Origin: Pseudoxanthomonas sp. Root65
GTDB taxonomy: Bacteria > Pseudomonadota > Gammaproteobacteria > Xanthomonadales > Xanthomonadaceae
NCBI RefSeq assembly: GCF_001427635.1
Contig: NZ_LMHA01000001.1
Location: forward strand, 2,260,562 to 2,324,561
Reading direction: 5' to 3'
DNA length: 64,000 bases
The stretch's first letter is position 1. Every line of letters begins with the position of its first letter. Of the stretch, positions 17,648-27,856 are shown piece by piece. Both the position numbers and the translations under genes were made by a program. Below the pieces are notes generated by a model. It was not told the DNA's origin. It did not search any database and saw only the letters and a list, made by a program, of their open reading frames with translations.

Positions 17648-18221
17648 CGGGCGTCCACTCGGTCAGCAGCGCGGCCGGATCGGGGCGTTCCCGCTCCGGC
17701 GCCTGCAGGCGCGGCGTGCCAATGTGGATGAAGCCGACGATCCTTTCGTTCGGGGCGAGGCCGAGCAACTGTGACACGTGGGTGTCGTACGCCATCCATC
17801 CGGTCAGCCACTGCGCGCCGAATCCGTACGCCTGCGCCGCCTGCAGCAGGGCGAAGCAGACGCTGCCGGCGGTGAGCAGCTGCTCCTGCTCGGGCACCTT
17901 GTGGCCGGCGGTCAGGCGTGCGACCACGGTGATGATGTCCGGTGCGCTGGAAAAACGGCCGCGATCCTTTTCCACGGCGGCATCCGGGGCGTCGGGGTCG
18001 AGCGCGCGGGTGCGTTCCGCCAGCCGGTCGCCCAGCGCATGCCGCGCGTCGCCATGCAGATGGATGAAGCGGAACGGCACCAGCTTGCCGTGGTCGGGCA
18101 CGCGCACGGCCGATGCCAGCATCCGCCGCAGCGTCGCCGGGTCCGGGCCGGGTTCAGCCAATTGCTTCGAGGGAACGGAACGGCGCGCGTCCAGCGCCTG
18201 CAACAGACTTTCGGTGGGCAT
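17640..18221 (-). CDS. nitroreductase family protein (YdjA-like)
   Basis: 193 residues. The N-terminal LLQALDARRSVPSKQL and PDHGKLVPFRFIHLHGD are the FMN- and dimer-contact segments of the small YdjA-type nitroreductases. AQAYGFGAQWLTGW and a C-terminal GFIHIGTP complete the fold. It probably uses FMN and NAD(P)H, substrate unknown. It overlaps the downstream nuclease gene by 8 bases. It is transcribed divergently from the DUF1631 genes, with 140 bases between the starts. Confidence 0.88.
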   Translation of the reverse strand: MPTESLLQALDARRSVPSKQLAEPGPDPATLRRMLASAVRVPDHGKLVPFRFIHLHGDARHALGDRLAERTRALDPDAPDAAVEKDRGRFSSAPDIITVVARLTAGHKVPEQEQLLTAGSVCFALLQAAQAYGFGAQWLTGWMAYDTHVSQLLGLAPNERIVGFIHIGTPRLQAPERERPDPAALLTEWTPDA

Positions 18222-18361
18222 CGAGTCGCCTTATAGTGGGATGCAGTGCACGGTCTCGGTGCATGAGTTTAATCGCAGCGGACGCATGACCGTCCGCGCC
18301 ACGCACGGATCCGCACAGCAGGACGGGTCGCAGCGGACAACCTGGCCGACCCGACGACGCA

Positions 18362-20539
18362 ATGCCCGCCCTCCCGCCGCCCCTTCCCACCTCCGGCAAC
18401 CAGCTCGTCGAACTGTTGCAGGAAGCGATGCAGGCGCCGCTGGAGGCCGCATTCGCTGACGTCGTGGACGGCCTGCGCCAGCCCATGCTGGACCGGCTGG
18501 AGCGCATGGAACTGGATCGCGCGCCCTATCTGGAAGGGCTGCTGGCGCTGAAGGACCGGCGGGAACTGATCCTGCGTGGATTCCGCGAGGACATGGCAAC
18601 GGCATGGCGGACGGCCGCCGCCGGCGAAGCCCCGGTGGCGCGCTTCGGCCAGGAACAGGCCGGTTCGGACCTCGGCCTGGTCGAAGAGGACGAACTGGAT
18701 GTGCGCCTGGCGACGGAGCAGTTGGCCGACCTCATCTCGCGCGAATGGCAGTCCGAACTGCTGCGCCTGAATGGCTACCTGACCTGGCTGGACATGGGCG
18801 TGCGCCTGCAGCCGGACAGCGCGCCGTATTCACCGGCGCGCGTGGCGATGGCGGTATATCGGGGCTTTGCGGTCGCGTCGTTGCCCGGCAACGTGCGCGC
18901 ACTGGCGGTGCAGTGCTGCGGACGGGAACTGGTCGAGCTGCTCGGGCCAATCTACGAATCCATGCACGCACAGTTGGTGCGCAGGCTCGGTGCCCAGGAC
19001 AGCACGACGGGACGCACGCGTCGGGCGCAGGCGATTCCCAGCACCGGCGACGAAGCTCCCAACGAGCCCGACTGGATGACGCGTTTTTTCGTGTCGTGGG
19101 ACGAAGGCGATGCCGACGCCGCGATCGCCCACGCGGAGTCCGCCCCCAGTCTGCCGCCGGCGCTGCACAACCTGCTGGAGGAATCCCGGCAGCAGCGTGC
19201 GCGCGGGCAGGGCGCGCCGCGCAGCCACGTGGCGCCCACCTCGCTGTCGCAGCGCGAACTGGTGGTGGCGCTGACGCTGCTGCAGATCGGCGTGCCCGAG
19301 GTGCACGCCACCATCCTGTCCGCCCCGGACCGGTTGCAGGCCGCGTTCAAGCAGCAGATCTTCCTGCACGCTGCGCAACTGGGCGTGGCGCCGGAAGCGG
19401 CGGCGATCACCGATGTCGACGAGAACGTGGTCGACCTGGTCGGCATGCTGTTCGAGGTGATCTTCCGCGAGAGTCATCTGACGTCGGAGCAGGTTCAGGT
19501 GCTCGGCCGCCTGATGGCGCCGATGACCAAGGTCGCGCTGCAGGACCGCAAGCTGTTCCTGCAGTCCACCCATCCCGCGCGTCGCCTGTTGAACGTGCTG
19601 GTGGAGGCCTGCGACGGCAATCCGGGCGAAACCGAGGCCCAGCGCCTGCTGCTGGAGAAGGTCAAGGACACCGTGCAGCGCGTGGTGACGGATTTCGACG
19701 AGAGCCAGTCGGTGTTCCGCACCGCGCGCGCCGATTTCAACGATTTCTACGCGCGCTACCGCGGCGAGGCGGTGAAGGTCGAGCAGGCGCTGGCGGCCGA
19801 GCAGCAGGCGAAGGACGCCGAAGCCGAAGCCGTGTCGCAGTTCGCCGCCCAGCTCGACGCGCGCCTGCAGGCCCAGGACCCGCCGCTGGCGATAAGGCGT
19901 GTGCTGGTGGAATCCTGGCCGGCGTACGCCGCGCGCATGCAGGCGCTGAACAAGCCACAGGCCGCCCCGATGATGCTGGAGGGCCTGCTGCAGGCCGTGT
20001 CCGACGCCCACGTGCGCAGCGACGTGCGCGCCTGGCATGCCGCGATGGACTGGCTGCAGCCCATGTGGATGGCATCGGGCCAGTCGCGCACCGCCATCGC
20101 CGCGTTGCGCGAGCAGCTGTTCTCGGCGCTGGTGGAACCGCAGGCGACGGTGGAGGAAGCGCCAGCGACCGCGCAGGAACCGCCGGCGGAGCCGCCACCG
20201 GTGCTGCCTGGCCTGCTGGAAGCGCACGAGTGGGTGCAGGGCATGGAGCATCTCGATCCGGTGATGACGGCCTACTTCCAGGATCTGCGCGAAGGCAGCT
20301 GGCTGGACTTCGTCGACAAGGACAACCGCGTGCAGGCCGGCCGCCTGAGCTGGGTCAGTCCGTTCTCGCGCCGCATGATGTTCGTCAGTCGCGCAGGCGC
20401 GCGCATCTGCGTGGCGTCGGTGCAGGAGCTGGTGGTGATGGCGCAGCTCGGGCGCGTGCGCATGCACCGCGACGAGGATGCGTTCTACAGCGCCATGCAG
20501 GGCGTGGTGGACCGGCTGGTGATGCCCGCGGCGGGCTGA
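18362..20539 (+). CDS. DUF1631 family protein, first of a tandem pair
   Basis: 725 residues, cytoplasmic, no signal peptide or membrane segment. It matches the DUF1631 family, mostly found in proteobacteria and of unknown function (sometimes mis-named thymidine phosphorylase). The long helical body includes NVVDLVGMLFEVIF, KVALQDRKLFLQ and HPARRLLNVLVEACDG. A coiled stretch follows near 475-500. The C-terminal beta-rich module (about 640-725: WLDFVDKDNRVQAGRLSWVS, then FVSRAGARICVAS) resembles a PilZ-like barrel, though I do not see the full RxxxR...DxSxxG c-di-GMP signature. The next gene is a paralogue, 187 bases downstream. Confidence 0.83.
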   Translation: MPALPPPLPTSGNQLVELLQEAMQAPLEAAFADVVDGLRQPMLDRLERMELDRAPYLEGLLALKDRRELILRGFREDMATAWRTAAAGEAPVARFGQEQAGSDLGLVEEDELDVRLATEQLADLISREWQSELLRLNGYLTWLDMGVRLQPDSAPYSPARVAMAVYRGFAVASLPGNVRALAVQCCGRELVELLGPIYESMHAQLVRRLGAQDSTTGRTRRAQAIPSTGDEAPNEPDWMTRFFVSWDEGDADAAIAHAESAPSLPPALHNLLEESRQQRARGQGAPRSHVAPTSLSQRELVVALTLLQIGVPEVHATILSAPDRLQAAFKQQIFLHAAQLGVAPEAAAITDVDENVVDLVGMLFEVIFRESHLTSEQVQVLGRLMAPMTKVALQDRKLFLQSTHPARRLLNVLVEACDGNPGETEAQRLLLEKVKDTVQRVVTDFDESQSVFRTARADFNDFYARYRGEAVKVEQALAAEQQAKDAEAEAVSQFAAQLDARLQAQDPPLAIRRVLVESWPAYAARMQALNKPQAAPMMLEGLLQAVSDAHVRSDVRAWHAAMDWLQPMWMASGQSRTAIAALREQLFSALVEPQATVEEAPATAQEPPAEPPPVLPGLLEAHEWVQGMEHLDPVMTAYFQDLREGSWLDFVDKDNRVQAGRLSWVSPFSRRMMFVSRAGARICVASVQELVVMAQLGRVRMHRDEDAFYSAMQGVVDRLVMPAAG

Positions 20540-20726
20540 GTCGGGCGCCGGCGCAGGCATGCAAGCCGCGTGCCGCGGGGGTTTTCCGTGCGGCAACGTG
20601 TTGCGTGGCATCAAACTGCCGAGGCCATCACGGTTGCCCGTCGGTCGGATTTCCTACGATGTCATCGCGGATCCCCGTCCGTATCCCCCACCTTCCTTTC
20701 GCCCGTCAGGGCGGGGACCCCTGCGC

Positions 20727-23045
20727 ATGTCGAACGTCCTCAACATCGCCGACCGCCCCGGGCGCGACACGCGTCTGCTGGAGCAGGCGCGCGACGCCGC
20801 GATCCCGCCGCTGGTCGATGCCTTCGCGGTGGCGCTGGGACGTTTCGACGATGCGCTGTTCGACCGCGCCGAGCGCGCCGGTCCGTCCCAGATGGCCTTC
20901 CTCGACGCGATGCGCGAACTGCGCCGCCGCCGCGACGACATCATCGGGCGATTCCGCGGCCAGCTGCAGCGCTCGTGGAAGGCGCTGGAAGCCGGCCAGC
21001 CGCTGTCGATCGAACGGGTCTTCCTGGAATCCGCCGAGGACACCCTCAGCCTGGTGTCCGAGCAGGAGCTGGAATCGCGCCTGGCCGTGCGCAACTTCGC
21101 CAGCGTCATCCAGCGCGAGTGCAAGCCGGTGCTGGCGCGGCTGGACCGCCGCCTGGGCTGGATCGCCGGCGACATCACGCTGGATGCCGACCTCAACCCG
21201 ATCGGCCCCGAGCACATCGGCGTGGCCGTGCACCAGGCGTTCGCGGGCTGCGATCTGGCACCCGACGTGCGGTTGGTGGTGATCAAACTGTGCGAGCGCG
21301 ACTTCGTGCCCGCCATCGCGCGTATCTACGCCTCGCTCGACCAGCGCCTGATGCAGGTCGGCGTGATGCCGGAGCTGCCGGCGCGCCGTGCACCGACCCC
21401 CGCGGCCGCCGCGGCGGCCGCTGCCGAGGAACTGGACGTCAACGGTGACGGTGAGGAGCCCGGCGCACCCGCGTGGGCGGCGCGTTTCCTCAATCGCATG
21501 GCCGGCGTCAGTCGCGGGCTGCAGGCCAGCCAGCCGGCCCCGGCCCCGAGCGGATTCGGCGACGTGCCGCCCGGTTACGCGTCCGGCCCGGGCGCGCAGG
21601 GCGTGCTGCTGGAGGCGCTGCACCATCTGCTGCAGGAATCGCGCCGTGGCCGCGACGCGGGCGAGGCACCGGAAGCGCGTGCCGTCGATCCGCGCCAGCG
21701 CGACCTCTCGCAGCGCGAGATGCTGTCGGTCCTGTCGCTGCTGCAGGCCTCGCCCAGCGCCACCTTGCGCGCCGCCATCGGCGATACCGGCGAGTCGCTG
21801 TCGCAGCGGCTGAAGAATGAAGTGCTCAGCAGCGCCACCCAGTTGGGCGTGGATCCGTCGCAGGCGCGGTTGGCGCCGGTCGACGAGGACGCCATCGATC
21901 TGGTCGGCATGCTGTTCGACGTGATGCTCGACGAGCGCGATCTGGAAGGCCGGCCGCGCGAGCTGATCGGCCGGCTGGTGGTGCCGTTCGTGAAGGTGGC
22001 GCTGCTGGACCGCCGCATGTTCGTGCAGAAGACCCATCCGGCGCGCCGCCTGCTCAACGTGCTGGCCGAAGCCTGCGAAGGCAACAACGGTGAGAGCGCC
22101 GCCGAGCGCACCCTGCTGACCAAGGTCGAGGAAGTGGTCGACCGCCTGGTCGCCGAGTTCAACGAGAACCTGGCGATCTTCCTGACCCTGGAAGAAGAGT
22201 TCCGCGCCTTCTTGGAGCAGCACCGCCGCCGCATCGAGATCGCCGAGCGCCGCGCCGCCGAGATCCAGCGCGGACAGGAGCGGCTTGAAGCCGCGCGCGC
22301 GCGCATGACTTCCGAACTGGACGAACGCCTGAGCGGCCGCCGTGTGCCGCAGGCCATCGAGGATTTCCTGCGCCAGCCGTGGGCGCACCACGTCACCATG
22401 ACGGTGCTGCGCGAGGGCGACGACGGCACGGGACTGCGCGAATCGCTCGCGCTCGCCGATGGCATTCTCGAGGAACTGACCGAAGCCCAGCGCCATGTGG
22501 TCGGCAAGCCGTGGTTGCAGGCGTGGCGGACGGACATGCTGAAGGTCTTCGCCAGCGTCGGCATGAACCAGGACGCCGCCGCAGGCGCCGTCGACGCGCT
22601 GCACGACACCCTGCAGGCCGTCGCGGCCGCGCGTCCGGATCTGGAGAAGGCGCTGCCGGAACTGCCGCAGGTGGTGCTGCCCAAGCCCGTCGTCGACGAC
22701 GACACCACGCCGATCCAGCTGGTGGGCGGCGCCGATACGCTCGACTTCGACCACAGCGACGCCGACCACTTCCGCGGCCTGCCGATCGGCACCTGGCTGG
22801 ACTTCATCGACAAGGACAACAAGGTGCAGGCGGGCAAGCTGTCGTGGGTCAGCCCGATCTCCTCGCGCCTGCTGTTCGTCAACCGTCGCGGCGTGCGCTT
22901 CTGCGTGGCTTCGCCCGAGGAACTGGCGGCGATGGTGCGGCTCGGCCGCCTGCGCACGCACCAGAGCGAAGACGCCTTCGACAGCGCCATGCAGGGCGTG
23001 ATCGAGCGCCTGGAACCGGCTCCCTCGGCGGCCACGCCCGCCTGA
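20727..23045 (+). CDS. DUF1631 family protein, second of a tandem pair
   Basis: 772 residues, paralogous over its whole length to the preceding gene. It shares the blocks LVGMLFDVMLDERDL, KVALLDRRMFVQKTHPARR and LLNVLAEACEGNNGES, and the C-terminal WLDFIDKDNKVQAGKLSWVS module. An Ala/Pro-rich linker is present near residues 215-245. A heptad-like helix near 505-540 (RRRIEIAERRAAEIQRGQ) suggests a coiled coil. The ATG at 20727 is chosen because the conserved sequence begins there and the upstream 56 codons are not similar to the paralogue. No function is established. Tandem duplication followed by divergence is the simplest origin. Confidence 0.83.
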   Translation: MSNVLNIADRPGRDTRLLEQARDAAIPPLVDAFAVALGRFDDALFDRAERAGPSQMAFLDAMRELRRRRDDIIGRFRGQLQRSWKALEAGQPLSIERVFLESAEDTLSLVSEQELESRLAVRNFASVIQRECKPVLARLDRRLGWIAGDITLDADLNPIGPEHIGVAVHQAFAGCDLAPDVRLVVIKLCERDFVPAIARIYASLDQRLMQVGVMPELPARRAPTPAAAAAAAAEELDVNGDGEEPGAPAWAARFLNRMAGVSRGLQASQPAPAPSGFGDVPPGYASGPGAQGVLLEALHHLLQESRRGRDAGEAPEARAVDPRQRDLSQREMLSVLSLLQASPSATLRAAIGDTGESLSQRLKNEVLSSATQLGVDPSQARLAPVDEDAIDLVGMLFDVMLDERDLEGRPRELIGRLVVPFVKVALLDRRMFVQKTHPARRLLNVLAEACEGNNGESAAERTLLTKVEEVVDRLVAEFNENLAIFLTLEEEFRAFLEQHRRRIEIAERRAAEIQRGQERLEAARARMTSELDERLSGRRVPQAIEDFLRQPWAHHVTMTVLREGDDGTGLRESLALADGILEELTEAQRHVVGKPWLQAWRTDMLKVFASVGMNQDAAAGAVDALHDTLQAVAAARPDLEKALPELPQVVLPKPVVDDDTTPIQLVGGADTLDFDHSDADHFRGLPIGTWLDFIDKDNKVQAGKLSWVSPISSRLLFVNRRGVRFCVASPEELAAMVRLGRLRTHQSEDAFDSAMQGVIERLEPAPSAATPA

Positions 23046-23119
23046 GCCGATCGCCTCCGCGCGGCCCTGCCGCGCTCTGTTAGCATCGCGGCACGGATGA
23101 CCTAACGACGAGGGGCGCA

Positions 23120-24226
23120 ATGGCGGTCGAAGTTCGGGTACTGAAGGAAACCGCCGCAGGCGAGCGCCGCGTGGCCGCGACGCCGGAAACCGTCCGGAAA
23201 CTCATCGCCGCCGGTGCGCGGGTGAGCGTGGAGCAGGGCGCCGGCGAAGGCGCGGGCTTCCTCGACAGCGCCTACGCCGATGCGGGCGCCGTCACCGTCG
23301 ATGGCCAGGGCCGCGCCAGCGCCGACCTGGTGCTGTGCGTGCAGCCTCCGTCGCCCGACGCCATCGCCGGCTTCAAGTCCGGCGCCACGCTGGTGGGGAT
23401 GCTGCAGCCCGCTGCCGATCCCGCCCGCGCCGCCGCGTTGCAGGCGAACGGCATCCAGGCGTTCCCGCTCGAGCGGTTGCCGCGCACGACGCGCGCGCAG
23501 GCGATGGACGTGCTGAGCTCGCAGGCCGGCATGGCCGGCTACAAGGCGGTGCTGATCGCCGCGCAACTCGCGCCGCGCTTCTTTCCCATGCTGACGACGG
23601 CCGCCGGCACGATCCGTCCTTCCAAGGTGTTGATCGTCGGCGCCGGTGTCGCGGGGCTGCAGGGCGTGGCCACGGCCAAGCGCCTGGGTGCGCAGGTGGA
23701 AGGCTTCGATGTGCGTCCGGAAACGCGCGAGCAGATCGAATCGCTGGGCGGCAAGTTCCTCGATCTCGGCGTCAGTGCGGCCGGCGAAGGCGGCTATGCG
23801 CGTCAGCTGACCGACGAGGAGCGCGCGCTGCAGCAACAGCGCCTGGCCGACCATCTGAAGGGCATCGACGTGGTGGTCTGCACCGCGGCGGTGCCAGGCC
23901 GGCCGGCACCGAAGATCATCACCACGACGATGGTGGACGGCATGAAGCCGGGCAGCGTCATCGTCGATCTCGCGGCGGAAACCGGCGGCAACTGCGAACT
24001 GACACGGCCCGGCGAGACCTATCCGCACAACGGCGTGACGATTGCCGGACCGCTGAATCTCGCCAGCCTGGGTGCCGTGCACGCCAGCGAGATGTATGCG
24101 CGCAACGTGCTGAATTTCGTCGCGTTGTTCGTCAGGGAGGGCGCGCTGCAGTTCGATTGGGACGACGAGCTGCTGGCCAAGACCGTGTGGCCTGATCGGC
24201 CTGCGGCGACGAACGCCGCCGCCTGA
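23120..24226 (+). CDS. pntAA: NAD(P) transhydrogenase alpha subunit part 1 (NAD-binding domain I)
   Basis: 368 residues: the soluble domain I only, without the membrane helices that follow it in E. coli PntA. The NAD-binding motif GAGVAGLQG lies at about 174-182. RVAATPETVRKL and SSQAGMAGYKAVL are typical of the alanine dehydrogenase/PntAA fold. With PntAB and PntB it forms the proton-pumping transhydrogenase that makes NADPH from NADH at the cytoplasmic membrane. Unusually, its partners lie about 1.9 kb downstream, beyond an opposite-strand ECF-sigma operon. The gene starts 74 bases after the second DUF1631 gene and converges on the DUF3106 gene with a 9-base gap. Confidence 0.94.
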   Translation: MAVEVRVLKETAAGERRVAATPETVRKLIAAGARVSVEQGAGEGAGFLDSAYADAGAVTVDGQGRASADLVLCVQPPSPDAIAGFKSGATLVGMLQPAADPARAAALQANGIQAFPLERLPRTTRAQAMDVLSSQAGMAGYKAVLIAAQLAPRFFPMLTTAAGTIRPSKVLIVGAGVAGLQGVATAKRLGAQVEGFDVRPETREQIESLGGKFLDLGVSAAGEGGYARQLTDEERALQQQRLADHLKGIDVVVCTAAVPGRPAPKIITTTMVDGMKPGSVIVDLAAETGGNCELTRPGETYPHNGVTIAGPLNLASLGAVHASEMYARNVLNFVALFVREGALQFDWDDELLAKTVWPDRPAATNAAA

Positions 24227-24235
24227 CCGTCGGCT

Positions 24236-24679
24236 TCAGCGCTCGGATCGCCGGTCGCGCTCGCCTCGTGGCGGCGCGTTGTCGCGGATCCAGGCCTCCC
24301 GCTGTTCCGGCGTCATCTTCTTCCACTGCTCGCCCAGCGCATCGCGCTGTTCCGGCGTCAGCGTCTTCATGTGGCCGTAGAGGGCGCGCGCCTGGCGGCG
24401 CTGTTCGGGATTCATGTTCTCGAACCGCTTCATGCCGTGGCGCGCTTGCGCACGCTGTTCCGGCGTGAGCGTCTGCCAGCGCTGCGCGCGTTCCAGCATG
24501 CGCGCGCGCTCGTCGGGTTCGCGGTTCCAGCGATCGCGCACCGGCGCGATCAAGGCCTCGCGCTGCTGCGGCGTCAGCTTGTCCCAGTCGGGCAGGGATG
24601 CGGGCGAAGACTGGGCCAGCGCCTGGCCACTGGCGAGCGCCAGGCCCAGGGCGAGGATGCGAAGAACAGAGGCCTTCAT
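24236..24679 (-). CDS. DUF3106 secreted protein with LTPEQR repeats
   Basis: 147 residues. A signal peptide (cleavage after ALAQ) is followed by a Trp-, Arg- and Gln-rich helical protein with the repeated motif L/MTPEQR or MNPEQR, seen at least four times after an initial LTPQQR. This is the DUF3106 pattern. Similar repeats occur in Spy/CpxP-like periplasmic stress proteins, so a periplasmic protective or sensing role in the sigma-factor circuit is a reasonable inference. It is the last gene of a four-gene minus-strand operon, its start overlapping the stop of the preceding gene (ATGA). Confidence 0.8.
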   Translation of the reverse strand: MKASVLRILALGLALASGQALAQSSPASLPDWDKLTPQQREALIAPVRDRWNREPDERARMLERAQRWQTLTPEQRAQARHGMKRFENMNPEQRRQARALYGHMKTLTPEQRDALGEQWKKMTPEQREAWIRDNAPPRGERDRRSER

Positions 24680-25068
24680 CGGGTCGACTCCATGGCGAGG
24701 GGCTGGGCGTCGGCGGATGCCAGCCAGAGATACAGGTCGGGATCTTCATCGAGGGCGCTGGGCACGGCGAGCTCGTCGGCCAGACTGTCCGCCTGCGCGA
24801 CCGCGGCCGTCACCGCAGGCGTCGTGGCCTGCGGCGTGCGTGGCAGCCATTGCACGCCCAGGCCCACGGCCAGCACCGCGGAGAACGCGGTGGCGGTCAA
24901 CCACCGCCACGTGCGGGCGCGGCCGGCGGCCGGAGCCTGCCGGCCCGCATCGTGGCGGGCGGCACGCAGGCGCATCAGCGTCTGCGGCGAGACCTGCGCC
25001 AGGGCGGCCTGGTGCAGGCGCCGGGCCTGCTGGTCGAAGTCAGTGCCGTCATCGTGGGCGGGGTTCAT
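24676..25068 (-). CDS. single-pass membrane protein, probable anti-sigma factor
   Basis: 130 residues. A cytoplasmic N-terminal helical part (about 1-52, FDQQARRLHQAALAQVS) is followed by one membrane segment (about 53-73, WLTATAFSAVLAVGLGVQWL) and a short periplasmic tail ending with DPDLYLWLASADAQPLA. The size, topology and position just after an ECF sigma gene are those of a small anti-sigma factor. No zinc-binding HxxxCxxC motif is present. It overlaps the sigma gene and the DUF3106 gene by 4 bases at each end, so all three are translationally coupled. Confidence 0.75.
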   Translation of the reverse strand: MNPAHDDGTDFDQQARRLHQAALAQVSPQTLMRLRAARHDAGRQAPAAGRARTWRWLTATAFSAVLAVGLGVQWLPRTPQATTPAVTAAVAQADSLADELAVPSALDEDPDLYLWLASADAQPLAMESTR

Positions 25069-25634
25069 CGGAATTCCTCCAGTTGCTTTTGCAGGGCGTC
25101 GCGCGCGCGGGACAGATGGGTCTTCACCGATCCCTCCGAGCAGCCCATCGCGCGCGCGGTGTCGGCCACATCCAGTTCTTCCAGGACGCGCAGGGTGAAC
25201 GCCTCGCGCTGGCGCGCGGGCAAGCCGCGCAGCGCCTGCACCAGACGCGTATAGGCCTCGCGCTGGTCATGGGCCTGTGCCGGACCGGCGCCCTGGTCGG
25301 GTGCCCAGTCCACCGGGCCCTCGTCGCCGCGGTCGCCCGTCGGCAGCAGCCAGCGCAGCCGGAAGCCGGCGCGGCGCTGCAGGTCGACGATGCGCCGGCG
25401 CAGGATGCTCCAGAACAGTGGCGACCATTCCGCGGCCGGCCGCTCGCGATAGGCGAGCATCTTCATCATCGCGTCCTGCACAGCATCCAGCGCATCCTCG
25501 CGATGGCGCAGGCCGGCTTCGGCGAAGCGGAACGCACGCGGTCCGATGTCGGCCAGGAACAGCTCGATGGTCGTCGCCAGCGGGGCGGGCGACGACGTTT
25601 CCGGCAACGGACTGGGAGAGGTGCTCACCAACAT
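25065..25634 (-). CDS. ECF-type RNA polymerase sigma factor
   Basis: 189 residues. Region 2 covers roughly 25-85 (RHREDALDAVQDAMMKML, ERPAAEWSPLFWSILRRRIVD). Region 4 lies in the last 60 residues (LPARQREAFTLRVLEEL, DVADTARAMGCSEGSVKTHL). A basic linker, FRLRWLLPTGDRG, separates them. It follows the RGDRID-repeat gene by 23 bases and overlaps the putative anti-sigma gene (ATGA). Its targets cannot be read from this window; autoregulation from the 25994-26156 interval is likely. The start at 25634 gives the normal ECF length; the longer frame upstream overlaps the preceding gene. Confidence 0.92.
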   Translation of the reverse strand: MLVSTSPSPLPETSSPAPLATTIELFLADIGPRAFRFAEAGLRHREDALDAVQDAMMKMLAYRERPAAEWSPLFWSILRRRIVDLQRRAGFRLRWLLPTGDRGDEGPVDWAPDQGAGPAQAHDQREAYTRLVQALRGLPARQREAFTLRVLEELDVADTARAMGCSEGSVKTHLSRARDALQKQLEEFR

Positions 25635-25657
25635 AGAGTAGCGGCCGCTGCCGTGAA

Positions 25658-25993
25658 TCAGCCGCGACGGTCGAGGCGTCGATCGATGCGATCGCCGCGA
25701 CGGTCCCATTGGGCTTCGGCGCGTTCGCCCTGGCGATCCAGGCGCGCGTCGAGGCGGTCGCCACGATGCTCCAGCCGGTTGGCGGCGTGCGGACGACCAT
25801 GCTGGTCGGCCCACTGGGCACTGCGGTCGAAGCGGCGCTCGATCCGGTCGCCGCGCGTGTCCAGCCGATGCTCGATGCGGTCGCCCTTTCGGTCCAGGCG
25901 CTGGTCGATGCGATCGCCGCGGTCGCCGGCGGCGGCCGTGCCGGTGGCAGCGAGCAGCAAGACGGTCAGGCCCAGCAATGACGTGCGCTTCAT
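25658..25993 (-). CDS. secreted RGDRID-repeat protein
   Basis: 111 residues. A clear signal peptide (MKRTSLLGLTVLLLAATGTAAA) is followed by a mature part built almost wholly of a degenerate seven-residue repeat of the form RGDRID-x-RLDRKGDRIE. Arg and Asp alternate, so the chain is highly charged but nearly neutral overall and probably helical. It is the first gene of the ECF-sigma operon. I do not recognise a named function. The placement suggests a periplasmic stress-related or signal-input protein for the sigma circuit. The low-complexity repeat makes homology searches unreliable. Confidence 0.75.
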   Translation of the reverse strand: MKRTSLLGLTVLLLAATGTAAAGDRGDRIDQRLDRKGDRIEHRLDTRGDRIERRFDRSAQWADQHGRPHAANRLEHRGDRLDARLDRQGERAEAQWDRRGDRIDRRLDRRG

Positions 25994-26156
25994 GATCGGC
26001 TCCTTTCGTGGGGTGGATGGTGCAGGCACGGAAACGCCCGGGAGGGCGGTGGGTTGACGCCGAGGCACGCCCCACCCGCGGGTTCAGGTGCGGTTATGAT
26101 GCGGAAGCACTGGCCATGGCCCGTGCATCGACAACGTGGACAGGATGGGGGAGCGG

Positions 26157-26452
26157 ATGAGCGACGGGTTCGTGGCGCTGTACATCTTCATGCTGGCGGC
26201 CATCGCCGGGCACGTGATCATTTCCCGCGTGCCGGTGATCCTGCACACGCCGCTGATGTCGGGTTCCAACTTCATCCACGGCATCGTGCTGATCGGCGCG
26301 ATGGTGGTGTTGGGTCATGCCGACACGACGCTGGAGAAGGCCATCGGCTTCGTCGCGGTGCTGCTGGGCGCGGGCAACGCGGCCGGCGGCTACGTGGTCA
26401 CCGAGCGGATGCTGGACATGTTCAAGAGCAGCAAGAAGCCGGGAGACGCCAA

Positions 26453-26456
<4 letters not shown>
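26157..26456 (+). CDS. pntAB: NAD(P) transhydrogenase alpha subunit part 2 (membrane domain)
   Basis: 99 residues with three to four predicted membrane helices (FVALYIFMLAAIAGHVII, NFIHGIVLIGAMVVL, AIGFVAVLLGAGNAAGGY). It corresponds to the C-terminal membrane part of E. coli PntA encoded as a separate gene. It contributes to the proton channel together with PntB. The ATG at 26157 is preferred because GGGGGAG stands five bases upstream; the first ATG of the frame at 26136 lacks such a site. Its stop overlaps the pntB start (ATGA). Confidence 0.93.
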
Positions 26457-27841
<1,385 letters not shown>

Positions 27842-27856
27842 GCCCGCCGTTCCGGT

